Shown here piece by piece: positions 11,787-23,655 of a stretch of 64,000 nt of DNA. Position numbers and translations under genes: made by a program. The stretch is from Aulostomus chinensis (taxonomy: Eukaryota > Chordata > Actinopteri > Syngnathiformes > Aulostomidae). Each line of letters begins with the position of its first letter. Within the stretch, counting starts at the first letter, position 1. Under the pieces are notes generated by a model. That model did not search any database. It was not told the origin of the DNA and worked only from the letters and a program-made list of their open reading frames with translations. The DNA lies in contig JBBMOA010000019.1 of the NCBI GenBank assembly GCA_037954235.1, forward strand, positions 11,874,805-11,938,804, in the 5' to 3' direction.

Positions 11787-14700
11787 CGAGACTCCAGTGT
11801 CCACCTTGTGCCATCTTCTCCCTTCACATCCGACAGCCTTCTTGTAGCTCAGCCTGTGCATAAACATGCCATTGTCATCACTGGCTGGCCTTGTGACTCA
11901 GTGTGACCCGCTGGATTGGAGAAGGGGGAACACAGCCATTGAGATTAGGAATATTAAACAGAGCATTATCACAAAAAAGCATCCATCCTACAGAGACTTC
12001 ACCCCCTACCCTTGTCTCCACCCTCTCAACAGCCCTCTGTTTTGGGGGCAGTAGAGATGAGAACACTGTCCATCATTGTTTTCCATAATGAATGAGTAGT
12101 GTCCTCAGATGTGCACAGCATACAGGCGTCTTTCTCTGAAGTCTGCAATCAGGACAACATAACAGGACGAAATATTGAGCAAACAATTGTGAGGAGTAAA
12201 TTAGAAGTTTACAAGACAAGGCATGTCTAATATATCACATCCAGAAAATTGGAGAGACGCAAATGACAAATCATTCATATTCTTAACTTGTACTGGATAT
12301 AGTTAGAATTCTTTCACGCATGTTATGACCATCCAATCATCAACAACCGCTAATCTCAGCTCAGATTGTGATGAATGTCCTGTAATAGATATGCTAGATG
12401 TACAATTTTCTCGAATCAGTATTTATTCTATTTCTCTTTTACCACCACTATGGTACAGTAAACTGAGCGGAGCCGACAGATACACAGGAACCACTGTTTC
12501 ACAGGTTGAAGCAATATCAGCGACACCTGAGAATGAAGGGCCTCAATCATCAAGCGCCCATACTCAAGGATGTCAGAGATAAGGAGTGAAAATAGCTATA
12601 AGGCTTTCCTAGACTAAATTGAGGGTTAAAAAGTCCAAACGAGCGTAAGAACAAGTTTGTTCATATCGTGCGTGATGAGGCCTGAACCTTCTTAGTCATC
12701 AGTTCGATTTGTGTCGTTGATTGATTTGAGTCCAAATCTCGATATTCAAGTGCAAATGATTTGAATTCTTTATTTTGTGTTAGGGTTACTGACGTGCATA
12801 TTTTTTTACTTGCTGATCTGACAATGGTTGACAGAACGGAGCTAGCTTGTCAGCGCTAACGTCCTCTTGTTGGCTCTTAGGCTCCTCCAATCAGAGGTGA
12901 GCAACACTTGAGTGGGAAGGTCACTGAGAGGTGCAGTCACATTCAAATAATTCTGACTGATCATTCAGAGTCGATGATATTTAGTTTGCTAGCAAACAAC
13001 AGCTCTCTAACACACAGCTCTAAAAGAGAGACCGCCCCCATGCTATCTAGTTTGCTCTCTCGTATTCGACATCGGCTCTGGTTTTGGGCTCAGATGCGAT
13101 CGCTGCTCTCCGCCCAGCTCCATCCATGACTCTCGACAATCTTTTTTCTTTCACACAAGAAGCTGGGCAATGGCTAGAATTGATGCACTAATGTGCCCCT
13201 CATGGGATTCTAGAGGGGAGAGGTCCTCCACCCAAGTGATTCTGTGTCACTCTCAATTTTTCTGGCCGGATCATGTCACTGAACAACTCCTCCCTCACAC
13301 ATACACTCCCCCCCTTGCTGCCTGCACCCCTCCTCTCCCTTTTGGGGGGGTCAGAGGGCAGCGTTGAGTTAGGCCCAGGTGAAGTAGCAAGAAAAGTTTA
13401 CCTTAATTAAAGAGTGTATTTCAACCTCAATCGTGTTTTCTTCCTAAACCTACCAAGAACGTAACCATGACCTCAATACATTGTAAACCTGTATGAAATG
13501 TTTTTCTAACTTGCAGGCTTGACAGCAAAATCCCAGCAGAAGGTGTGAGGACAACTAATGAGAGTGAGACACCATTAAAAAGATATATTCCTAACACCTT
13601 CTCTGGTGGTGTTCTCAGTCTGCTGACATATTTTTTCAAAAAGCACTTGTTCCCAGGTATACATTCAGCTGCTGTGAAGCAATTTTGCATCATTTGGAGT
13701 TGTGTTCATGGATACCTGAGTACTATCTTTATGTCCAACATATACATTATTTTTCTATCTATGGTTTGATGTCCACAAACACTAATGTCTGGCCTTTTAG
13801 CAGCTTCTTATTCTAATTTCTTCTTCAGCTAGTTGCTAACTTTGTCTGTCCACCTGCTGGACGGGTGACATGCAGTTGCTGGGCTGGAGTGTTAAGATTT
13901 GTCGGTTGAGTAAGCACCCTAAGTGAGGACCAGAAAACAAATCAATGACTCAAAAGAAGCTAAAAAGCACATTTTTAGCAACAGGCGGACTGAAAGTGTG
14001 ATGATTTATCAAGGCAGCAGGTTATGTGAGAGCTCATAATGATCCAAGAAACAATTTTGTAAGGTTTCAAGTAATCTGTATGCGTCATTTTAAGATTTTC
14101 TATTCAAAACATTCATGGCAGCTTCTAAAGAGATTAGCATAGATGCTACTATAGCATCATTTTGCTTTAACAGAAGCGGGGTAGTATTTCTTCTTTGAAA
14201 GTAGAGCAAGGAACGCCACTGAAGGCTTTTCTCTACTGTAAATCTGTTATCTACCAACACTGTTTGACTTCTTTGTCAGTTTATTGATTTATTTGTTGAC
14301 ATTAGCGCATGACTGACAGATGGTTCATACAATCAATCGCCAAATATTATTAAGTGTTTGCCCTTTTCCAAACAGTTTCCATGGGCAACAAGTCTGGTGG
14401 TTCTGTGAAACAAATCATGTGAAATGTCAGGTTAGAGCTACAGTGCAGAGTAGAGATATGTTGAAAGACAAGCAAGGAACAAATGTAGCATGTATTTTAG
14501 CTTCCTTGTTAGCATGGCGGGGTCGTGAGTTTGATTCCACTGCATGAAGGTGTTTGTCACAACAGAATGCATATCAGATATCAATGATGCGACTAAAGGA
14601 TGGCACTTTCGATAAAAATGGATGTTTCAGAGCTTTCATGATTGCTTAGCATATTTTTATTACCATTAACAAAAATATATACAGCAGGTATTCAGAGGCT

Positions 14701-14790
14701 GTAGGGAACCTCCACTCACGAGTGGTCTGGTGAAGTAAACCCAGGTGCAGCATTTCTGATCAGCTAATACTTGATACTCTATATTATAGT
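8961..14790. other. Non-coding stretch, no gene recognised
   Basis: The longest open frame is 144 codons on the minus strand (9748..10182), with no recognisable domain and no splice context that supports it. Other content is A/T runs, a G-run at 10877-10889 and one CA array. I see nothing else that can be named. Confidence 0.5.
11721..11787. repeat. (CA)n microsatellite
   Basis: CA dinucleotides with an early CAAACA interruption and a late CACGCA interruption. Confidence 0.95.
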
Positions 14791-14831
14791 ATAAAATGGG
14801 TTGTTATAGAGTCTATAACAACCCATTTTAT
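14791..14831. repeat. Perfect 41-bp palindrome (20-bp arms, 1-nt centre)
   Basis: The left arm ATAAAATGGGTTGTTATAGA (14791..14810) and the right arm (14812..14831) are exact reverse complements, with a single G between them. A perfect match this long does not arise readily by chance, and the virtual absence of a loop makes it a cruciform-type palindrome. No terminal duplication or gene is visible beside it. Confidence 0.95.
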
Positions 14832-15111
14832 TGCAGGCACAGACATATGTTCAACGAGCTATTCAGGCTCCCACTGCCCAGTTTTCACTGTCAAGTGACA
14901 GATGATGCATGTAGACCTGATTGTTTGCCAGAATATGGACCAACACTGTAAAGAAGTGCCGGTAAAGCTTGTATGCACTGTTCGAGGATCAAAAGTTAAA
15001 TCTTACCTTACATTGTGTTAACTGTTGAATGCTGCTGAAGACCACTTTGTCTGTGACCTATATCTCATCTAATTCTGACGTCGAGTGGGACGACCACAAA
15101 GCTCTGACTCA

Positions 15112-15112
<1 letters not shown>

Positions 15113-15192
<80 letters not shown>
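15113..15192. repeat. (CA)n microsatellite with CTCT interruption
   Basis: CA dinucleotides on both sides of a short CTCTCT block near 15153-15160. Confidence 0.95.
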
Positions 15193-15195
<3 letters not shown>

Positions 15196-15469
15196 GCAGG
15201 CTTTCTAGGTTGGAGTAGTCTTTTTTTTTGTCTCACTGAGATATGGACAGCAAAGCATACAGTCTGCAGCGAGACACTTTTCAAAGGCTTCACTTGATAT
15301 CACATTATCCACAAAATCTGTCTGAGCAATAGGCATTAGGATGACATTGATCTGTCATTCTGCTGCTGGAAGCATGATACTCTCTGTCTGCTTTTTGTCC
15401 CAGATTCCACAGTGTTGTTGCTGCAGCATATCCAGGGTATGAATTGCACACAGTGTAAAGACAAACACA

Positions 15470-15471
<2 letters not shown>

Positions 15472-15545
<74 letters not shown>
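15472..15545. repeat. (CA)n microsatellite
   Basis: Uninterrupted CA array of about 74 bases. Confidence 0.96.
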
Positions 15546-15546
<1 letters not shown>

Positions 15547-16241
15547 CCATCTATAAGTCACACCAATGGCAAATTAGAAACCTCTAAAACCCATCAATGC
15601 TCCTGCTAAATTTGGCTTACACTGATTTTCTTTACATGCAGTTCAATACTAATTACAATAAAGACAATCAGTTCATGTCAATCCCAGTTTCTGTCATCGG
15701 CCTTTGGACCTGGAATGAAATATTTACCCTGTTTTGTAATGTCAATAAACAATTCAAAATGTCATTATGCATTTGTTCTTTGAGAACATCTAGTCCTGCA
15801 TTAAATGTAAAATATGATCAGAATTATTGGAAGACGTTAAAGGAAGACAGCCCTGTATCATTGATATGGTTTCCTATCTGAGGGTGGCAAAGGATTTTTG
15901 ACAGATCGCTGAATAGCCGGTTTAATTCTATCAGACATTCTCATCTTGTCTTAGCTGAGAGTTGTAAGAATTCTTGGAAACCATGGAAACCAAGTCCAGG
16001 AGCTCAAGTGGAAGTGATTTGAGACTCTTCTTGGCTTTACTCTGAGGCAGCAGGGCTTGCAGAACACAGTTGGAGCACAAAGAAGAGCATGATTAAAAAG
16101 CATACTCCAAAAAAGTGAGATAGGGTTATGTAAATTTTTTTCTCTAACTACTCTGTCAACGGCGCTGCTTTCTGTTAAATATTTTTTTGTTATTTCACAG
16201 GAAACCTGAAATGTAGAGATGGCAGAGATGATGTTGCAGTT

Positions 16242-16530
16242 GGGCGGCACGGTGGTGCAGTGGTTAGCACTGCTGCCTCACAGTGAAAAGGCTTTGGGTT
16301 CGAGTCCAGGCTCCATCACAGGGTCTTTCTGTGTGAAACTCCATGTTCTCCCTGTTCCTGTTTGGTTGTCTGTCTCTATGTGTTGGTCCTGTGATGGACT
16401 GGTGATCTGTCCAGGGTGAACCCCGCCTCTTGCCAGAAGGCTGCTGGGATAGGCTCCAGCCCCCCCCCCCCCCCCCCCCCCTCCCGGGTGACCCTCAACA
16501 GGATAAGTGGTAGAAAATGAATGGATGGAT
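16242..16530 (+). mobile_element. tRNA-derived SINE, family A (GGCGGCACGGTGGTGCAGTGG), copy 1
   Basis: An A-box-like TGGTGCAGTGG lies near the left end and a B-box-like GGGTTCGAGTCC about 50 bases further on, as in RNA polymerase III promoters derived from tRNA. A long body follows with 'CCAGGGTGAACCCC' and a C-run (16458-16480), then a GGATGGAT tail. This copy lacks the roughly 70-base 'CACTCACAGTCACACC' segment present in the copies at 25002 and 53157. No clear target-site duplication was found. Repeats with this head are abundant in teleost genomes. Confidence 0.8.
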
Positions 16531-16779
16531 ATCACAGTTATGCAATCAACTACTAATTAATAAAGCCCCCCCACCAAAAAAAATCCTGTTACATGCAGTT
16601 ATACTGTATGCAGTAGAAATATTATACAGATGGAGCTGCTGTTGCTGAACTCTGGAAAATTGTCAGCTTATAATGTACTGCATCTGTAAGTCTGGGATGA
16701 AAAGAAATTGTTTCCTCAGTTTATTACAATATATATTTGTCAAGTTCAATATCCAGTTTAAAAAATCAAAATTTATGAC
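16531..16779. other. Spacer between repeats
   Basis: AT-rich sequence with no recognised feature. Its last 8 bases (TTTATGAC, 16772..16779) are the left target-site duplication of the adjacent hAT-type element. Confidence 0.5.
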
Positions 16780-17406
16780 TAGGGGTGGGAATTGATACGT
16801 TTTTATCACTATCAATGCCATTGTCAATTCTGCCTACCAATCCAATTCCTTATCAATTCTCTTATCGATTCCTGAGTAGTTCATTGAGGGAAAAAAGGAG
16901 CCTTACACAGTCTTCTCCACCAAAAACAACACTTTAATCTTTTTCTCTCGCAAGGCAACAGCGTGCTAATGCTGGATATTTAATGCGAACGTTACTGTCG
17001 TCAACGGAGGAGCCTGTTTGGCCAGCAACAATAGCACCGTACGCAAGCGGTCAAACACATGTGTTGCTGGTATTCCCACCTTTACACAATATAACAGCAT
17101 TGCTCTGATTGCATAGAGCAGCATTTTTGTCGTGTTTTGTGAAATGGAGCCAGACCTCCTTCTCTCCATGATGCTGCTAAAGATGGTGGATACGGACGCG
17201 ATGCTGCTGCCTCGTGTAGTCTGATTCTATGCAGAGTGTGACACAATGTACTGCGACGCAGAATTTCTGGAAAACCGAAAAACGTCATGCAGGGAAATGA
17301 GAGAATCATTTAGAAGAATTGATCATGCTGAAGGCGTACAATTCCGATGGAATTGGCTAGTTGGAACCGGTTCTGACTCAGAACCAGTTATCGATTCCCA
17401 TCCCTA
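16780..17406. mobile_element. Non-autonomous hAT-type DNA transposon, 627 bp
   Basis: The element starts TAGGGGTGGGAATTGATA and ends, read on the other strand, TAGGGATGGGAATCGATA: terminal inverted repeats with two mismatches. It is flanked by 8-bp direct repeats TTTATGAC (16772..16779) and CTTATGAC (17407..17414), 7 of 8 matching. An 8-bp duplication is the hAT hallmark. The interior carries a relic BED zinc-finger fragment on the minus strand (listed separately), so it looks like an internal deletion derivative of a ZBED-coding hAT rather than a random MITE. No full transposase remains. Confidence 0.85.
17051..17148 (-). pseudogene. Relic BED-type zinc finger of a hAT transposase
   Basis: On the minus strand the frame reads a stretch containing HFTKHDKNA, then a cysteine region, then CKGGNTSN, and stops at 17051..17053. 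'HFTK.D..A.C' followed by 'GGNTSN' is typical of the BED zinc finger at the N terminus of hAT/ZBED transposases. Only about 32 codons are readable. The second Cys of the first pair is replaced (CNQS instead of CxxC), and the downstream histidine pair is lost by a stop. It is a decayed fragment, not a working protein. Confidence 0.7.
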
Positions 17407-17414
17407 CTTATGAC

Positions 17415-19142
17415 CATGTTCTTTACAAGTGTAAAAACAACGTAGTGCGGATGGTTCAGTCCTTGCTCAAGGAATACAGAGATGGCGATGGAGTTAATAA
17501 TACAAATGATTTTTCACAGTAAATTATAGCATTATTGAATTATATTGTGACTTCATGAATTGAAATTGAATTTTGTGTGGTATTTCGTCATATCCAGCCT
17601 GATATATATCTTATCATATATATCTCTGCTTAATACCGACAGCGACCATCATTCAAACTCAGTAATCAGTCAGTAATATCGCGGGTGTAACACAGTCTAT
17701 TCAAATAACCTGACGACAAATCCTTTCTCGGTCGACTTTTAAAAGGTCTGAGGCTGTTTCTGAGTTATTCTCCTTCATTAGAAATTCATTTAAAGAAGAT
17801 ATAACCCAGTGCATCACTAACTGCAACCTCTTACTTTATCAAAGAGCCGTTTCTTATTTGAAGCGTACAGGATGTCATTACACTAAACATATGTATTTTG
17901 TTAACCTAATTTAAGGACAAGATGAAATTTTAGAATTTGCGTAATCACGCATCACAAAATATCAATATAAGTACTGTACTCTTACAACATTGTATAATTG
18001 CATCCGATTTCTGTCATATGGTGATGTGCTCCACATGGCATCTGAAATCAGTGTAGCAAAAATCAGTGTGGCAAGAGTTTGAACTTTTTAGATTCAATTT
18101 GAGTCATGTGAGGCCCGTCAGCCACACACTAATGTCTTCAATCAGAAATTAAGTTGTTTTAAGGATGAAAAGTGCAAGACGTCTTTCTCTTGGAGACCTG
18201 GAAAACATACATGCTAGTAAGATTGTGAACAATAGTTTTTATTTTGTTTTACTGACCTCAGGGAGGGATCTTTTCATTTCACGGCCTGAGTCTGTCTAAT
18301 TCAAACACAAACACAACATTACATCAGTTGAGGCAGCATGCTGCTAGCGAACAAAGCCATGCTCCTATGCCACTGGCCATTGTACGGGCAGAAAATGAAT
18401 GTTACAACTTGTGTTCCATATAACAGCTTTCACCACTAATGACTGCATTAATTGAGTGGCTTTCTTATGGAAAGATCTTTATAATATTGTCACTCACACA
18501 CACAGTTGGCTCAAACACTCGGACGGCGAAAGAGTTGCCGTTTAAACTGCTAGCGGCAGATGCTTTGGGAATGCTAACTATGTGTTAGCAAGGTACTGGT
18601 AGCTTGACTTATTAATGACTTTTGACCTACTTGTGACAAAATGTTGATTGTACACATTGGTATTCTGAGTCACAATCCTGCAGTTTTCATGTTGACACCT
18701 GTGTTCACTAGTTTTCTCTCCTTTAAGCCTAAATTTTTCAGCTCAGCAGCTAATAAAAACATAGCTCTGTATTCTTTGGCCTATTGCGAGTTGATCCCAC
18801 CACACAGCAGCTTTTCAGCCTTTTCTAGCTCTAAGCTAGCACATGGAGTTACCAATAAGAGACCTCCACAAGTTAATAGAGGGCGATAAACTGATTTCCC
18901 TTCCCTCTCCCCATGCCTTTCATATAAATTTCAGCATACATTGCACTCAGATTCAGTTTACCTACACACATTGTAGCAGAAAGGCTATTGCTAATCCAGA
19001 GGCGACAACACGAAGCGGTAAAGCAGTACTATTTCTTGTGCAATCATCTCAAAACTTGTTGCACAAGCATATTCCTCAGCAAGTGAGCCACAAGTCATGT
19101 GGAATAGACCCTCTTTACAGCAGCTATTTTGAAAAAGTCATT
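17415..19142. other. Non-coding stretch, nothing recognised
   Basis: AT-rich sequence without a recognisable gene, SINE or long simple repeat. Confidence 0.5.
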
Positions 19143-19260
19143 GCAGCGTAAACACAGGTGTAATTAATCCCATTAATTATGGCCCTGTTCCATGACTGTG
19201 ACACACTGAATAGCACGGGACTATAATTAATTTCATCAATTACGTCTGTGTTTACCCTGC
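19143..19260. repeat. Imperfect 118-bp hairpin
   Basis: The left half (GTAAACACAGGTGTAATT..ATTAATTAT) and the reverse complement of the right half (GTAAACACAGACGTAATT..ATTAATTAT) match over roughly 40 bases with a few mismatches. The ends GCAGCG and CCCTGC also pair approximately. The whole segment is one folded-back unit with a central region of about 35 bases. It looks like a small hairpin MITE, though no flanking duplication could be fixed. Confidence 0.7.
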
Positions 19261-20055
19261 CTTAAAATGTCAAAATGCCTCCTGCTGCTGTTTCTCTTAC
19301 ATTTGCTGCATTCTGATGTTATGAATGCCTACGGCATGTAGAACAATTCCTTCATACACTGTAAAGGTACTAATGAGCCAGGAAACTAGATAAATACTTC
19401 CAAAGAACATCCTAGCTTGCTGATGAGACTTAAAAAATTAGGCTGCTGATTTCTAAAGTAAGGTGGTTTAAAAGTAAAGGAAAAAAGTTAAGAAATAAGT
19501 GACTACTTTGTGACTACTATTATTCAATGTTAGTATATAAGAGAATATATACTAATATTCAATATTCTAAGAAGTAATTTTGTGATATTTTATTTCAAGG
19601 CAACAAAAGTCAATAACCTTTAGATTGCACTTTCAAAGGTAGTTCTGCATTTTTCTTGAATGTCCTTGCAGCTCTTGTGTAATTTTCTGCCGACGTATGT
19701 GTCAACTGTCAACATTGTCATTCACAGAGTGCAAAATTCTCATCCCTGTTTCTCTCAAGTCTGTTATCAACATCTGATCCTTTATTACAAAACGCTGTCG
19801 ACTCTGTCTAGACCAAACTATCTCACCTGTCACCTTGTGGCTGTATAAGTTGTGGAAGACAAGAGTAGTTGAGAGAAGTGTGTATTGATCACCTCACAAA
19901 TGCATTGCTTATTCACTGCTGCTGTAGAATCACATAAATTAGTAATGTGTCTCTCCAGCAGCCTCTTGTCTCTCCTGGAGGCCTTCTCTTCTTGGCTGGG
20001 CAACTTTCTCTCCCAGTAATTAGGAGTTACTACAGCATACATCCCCCTGCTGACC

Positions 20056-20140
<85 letters not shown>

Positions 20141-22669
20141 TGGCTTCTCACCGTGCAGTTTCAGCCAAAGGGTCAGAGCAGAGCTGAAAACCAAGACAGA
20201 TTCAGGATTGAAAAATCAAATGTGATTGGTCTTGACATTCACCACAGAGCTAATATAAATGTGACCCGACCCAAACTTTTGATCATAACTTCTTAATCTT
20301 CACTCAATAGCAGGATTTAGTGCAGATTTAGAGATTAGAAGTTGGTTTGTTTTTTTTTTTTTCCCTGGGGTTTTGGCTATTGTTGTACATAAAAAAAAAA
20401 GAATCACTAGAATGCAGTGAGAAGACATATAGACATCCAGGACATAGCAACAAAGTAAGCAAACAAGGCAGATGCTTGGGATCTCGAGCTGAAGGGGCCT
20501 CTGAAGGACAGCTGATTACATTACGCTGAAGCAATGATAGACTCATGGGTCAGTTGCTTGAGGACATTCTGTGAAATTTTGTCCCTACAAGTGAGTGAGA
20601 ACTAGAAGAGTTTGTAAAAAAGAAAAAAAACAAACCCTTTTTGCAGAACTAATTCAAAGTCTCTACATCTAAATACTGTCCAATTAGCAACAGGGGTACG
20701 TATTATAGGGTGGCACAGCTGAGATACTGGAGAAAACGCCTGTTGCTTACCACATTTGTGGCAAAACACTCTTCTGGACCTCCAATTTTTTTTTAAATAA
20801 AGAAAAGTCTCTCCTTGTGACAAAGTAATTTGTTATGTGTCTGCTTTAATTCATAAAGGAGGACAACTGGTGTTAAGCATCATTTCCGGCTAGACAACAT
20901 GTAAAGGGTGTGGGTTTGGTAGCGGCTGTGCTTCTCACTGTTTGGCATTCAGAAATCCCTGAACTTCAGATCTCTAATGTGTCACATCGCAAAGATTACA
21001 GCAGTAGAGGAGACTGCAGCGACCCGAAGTAGGCCCTTGTGCCACGAGTTTATGGTTGGGTGGGGTGGTGAATCTTCCCGATGGGTCCCCCTCCCTGCCT
21101 TTGGCCCCAGAATTCCTAGAAACACCCCTGATGGACAGTCTTTTTATCACGCAGGCTACTGAAAGAGCTTCCTTTGGATGAGAAATCACGGAAGCTAATC
21201 ATAAGGCTTGAGAGCATTTTTATTTTTTTCTGGATGTACTGTATGAAAGTTAGCTGGAGGCATTCTTCCCCGCTGGTATGCCTGTTCATGCAATGCTGGC
21301 AGATGGAGATAACATTGAGCTCTTTATTAGTATTTATTATAAAAAATTTTGCTCTTATTACAAAGTACAAGGCCTGTTGCTAAAGTATATGATTGAAGGT
21401 CACATGCAAAGCTCAAAGAGCCCTCTCACCCTTGAGGAATATGGATATGTGGTGTCATCTTAGAGTCACATTTCTGTGGCACCGTGCTGTTCTGAATAGT
21501 CACAGTTAGACTAGCCGTGCACGTGCCTTTCTGTGTAAACTCATGTAATGCAGCAGTGTTTTCAGTCGCTCAGCACAGGTGCCAGTTCCCTAGGTGGCTG
21601 CTCACAAGTCCTTGGCCTGCTTAGTTGAGATGAATGGGCTATTTTCTTGCTTTAGTTAACGTTGATGTAAACGTGCACAGGTAAAGCAGTTTAAAAATGG
21701 AAATTATGATCGCTTGTCGGCCCCCCACTGATGAAGAAATTTATTTATGATTGATAGATATTGTGAATGGTCTTGATGGTCAGAAGCAGCTTTTATTTTG
21801 ACTGGAACATTTCATTCAATTCCTTTTGAAAGCCTGCTAACCACATCATTCACACACACACACACACACACCTGCACGCATCATTCATAAACCATTACAT
21901 GTTGGCTAAAGCCTCATCTGTGCCTTTCACCACTCTTAACATCGCAATTTCATTCATTGCCAAATAAAGCATTTACTGCAAACGTGAACACAGGAAGGAC
22001 TCTCATTAATAGACATCGCTCCTGCTCACCCATTGTTCCCGTTCTTCCACTGACATCATGGATGGTTTTATTTAATTTGAATGGGACCATGTGTCTTCAC
22101 TGGCACGGTGAGATTAATTTTACACACTTTTGTGGATCGTTCATATGGCTGCTATGATGTAAAATTTAACGCCCTATATGCTTAATTGGTTGTACTGACC
22201 TGGAACACCAAGTTCACCATCTTCATTACCTCCGCCTAAAAGGTCATGCTATCCATCCGTCTGAGCAGGTTTACGCAAAAACTATGAGGAACAGAGGGGA
22301 GATGTAGCAAGGGCCAAAGAAGAATCCATTACATCTTGGGTTAGATCCATTAAACTTACAGGGAAAAAATGGGATTTTTTCTTCCTTTGGCATTAGGTTT
22401 GCCCAGGTGGAGCTCTGCACTCCCAGAGTGCCCCCTAGTTCACTATGTGATGTGTTCACTGAGCCTACAAACAAATGAGACTACACCAGTCAGTTAATGC
22501 TTTATTTAATCTATTTTTCTAAAGAATATAAACATTGTTAATAAAGGATTATTTGAACATTTAAAGCAAATTTATAATCCTCTCAGGTGTTAAGAGTAGA
22601 GGAACCTAGAAATTACACTATTTAAACCCATAGTCCTGTGTGTGTATCCGTGTGATATTTGTGTAAACA
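19261..22669. other. Non-coding stretch with a long AT array
   Basis: No gene is recognised. It contains the AT array listed separately, a T-run and an A-run near 20350-20400, and a short CA run (21851-21871). Confidence 0.5.
20059..20138. repeat. (AT)40 microsatellite
   Basis: Eighty bases of uninterrupted AT. As a self-complementary array it can form cruciform or hairpin structures. Confidence 0.97.
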
Positions 22670-22670
22670 A

Positions 22671-23359
22671 AACCTAATGCTTCACTCAAAATGTGAATTT
22701 TGCCTTTCAAGTCATACCGATTTTTTTCCTCTTGCAAAAAAACCTCTTTGTGACTCCAAATTGCAGAAAGCAGCAGCAACATATATTTAGCTCGTTGCTA
22801 ATGACTGACGGCAGCAGCAACAACAGCAGCAAAACTGCCTTAAAACATTCAACTACAAACACAAGAGCAGCATGGCTCAGAGGTAGAGTGGCCGTCTAGC
22901 AACCGAAGGCTCGCTGGTTCGATCCTCACGTCCCCCGGTGACCATGTCAAAGTACCCTTGAGAAAGATCCTGATGGCCCTGTGACAGACTGGGGACCTGT
23001 CCAGGGTGAACCCCACCTCTCGCCAAATGGCAGCTGGGATAGGCTCTCTTTATCTTAGCAACACTATGGTTTGTGTTGAACCTGATCAATAACCCTCCTG
23101 GTTCTGCACTGCAGTGAGCAAGTGTGAAGGAGATAGTTCAATTAAATGCAACAGCTGGCTTACTCAGTGCTACATGGAACAAGCAGTGTTGTTGCCTTAG
23201 CAACTGTTAGTCATCGGCAGCCATTACCTTCAAGCTAACTGTACGTGGCTAATGCTGTCTGCATTCTAGAGTCACTAAGAAGTGCTGCAGGAAAGACAAG
23301 GCATATACTTTGTGAGTACCTTAAAGGCAAAATACATGTTTTTATCTCAAGTATTGCTT
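22671..23359. mobile_element. MITE of the 3576 family, interrupted by a SINE
   Basis: The right end reads AAGTATTGCTTTAA, matching the inverted end of the element at 3576. The left end AATGCTTCACTCAAA is a degraded form of its AATACTTCACCCAAA end. The interior shares GCAGAAAGCAGCAGC..TATATTTAGCTCG and the 'ACAACAGCAGCAAAAC' block with the intact copy. A family B SINE (22866..23047) is embedded in it, so this MITE is older than that SINE. The exact left boundary is uncertain. Confidence 0.6.
22866..23047 (+). mobile_element. tRNA-derived SINE, family B, copy 2 (3'-truncated)
   Basis: It begins AGCAGCATGGCTCAGAGGTA (A box TGGCTCAGAGG) with a good B box GGTTCGATCC about 35 bases on. The body ends at GCTGGGATAGGCTC, so the ATGGATGG-type tail is missing. 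It is nested inside the MITE at 22671..23359. Confidence 0.75.
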
Positions 23360-23403
23360 TAAAGATTGCCCAAAATGCCATGACCTCTGTAAACAAAGTA
23401 CTT

Positions 23404-23645
23404 CTCAATCCATCCGTTTTCTATACCACTTACCGGTTAAGGGTCAAGGGGGCAGCAGCCTATTCCAGCTGACATTTGGCAAGAGCTGGGGTTCACCCTC
23501 AACAGGTCGCCAGTCTGTCACAGGGCCATCAGGGGTTCAGTATCTTTCTCACGGATACTTTGACATGGTCACCGGGGGAAGTGAGGATCAAACCAGCGAC
23601 CCTTCAGTTGCTAGACGGCTACTCTACCTTTGAGCCACGCCGCCT
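23404..23645 (-). mobile_element. tRNA-derived SINE, family B, copy 3
   Basis: On the minus strand it opens GAGGCGGCGTGGCTCAAAGG (A-box-like TGGCTCAAAGG), with B-box-like GGTTTGATCC, and ends in GAAAACGGATGG. It is flanked by CAAAGTACTT (23394..23403) and CAAAGTGCTT (23646..23655), 9 of 10 matching, which is the target-site duplication. It faces copy 2, only about 360 bases away, so the two form an inverted pair. Confidence 0.8.
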
Positions 23646-23655
23646 CAAAGTGCTT

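Larger units (their letters stand above)
14832..16241. other. Non-coding stretch with two CA arrays
   Basis: No gene is recognised. The two CA arrays are listed separately, and the remaining sequence shows no conserved protein match. Confidence 0.5.

Noticed and set aside
16242..16340. Possible tRNA gene (A box plus B box)
   Set aside because: Box spacing and sequence fit a tRNA-derived SINE head. No acceptor-stem pairing is seen, and the same sequence recurs at other loci with target duplications.
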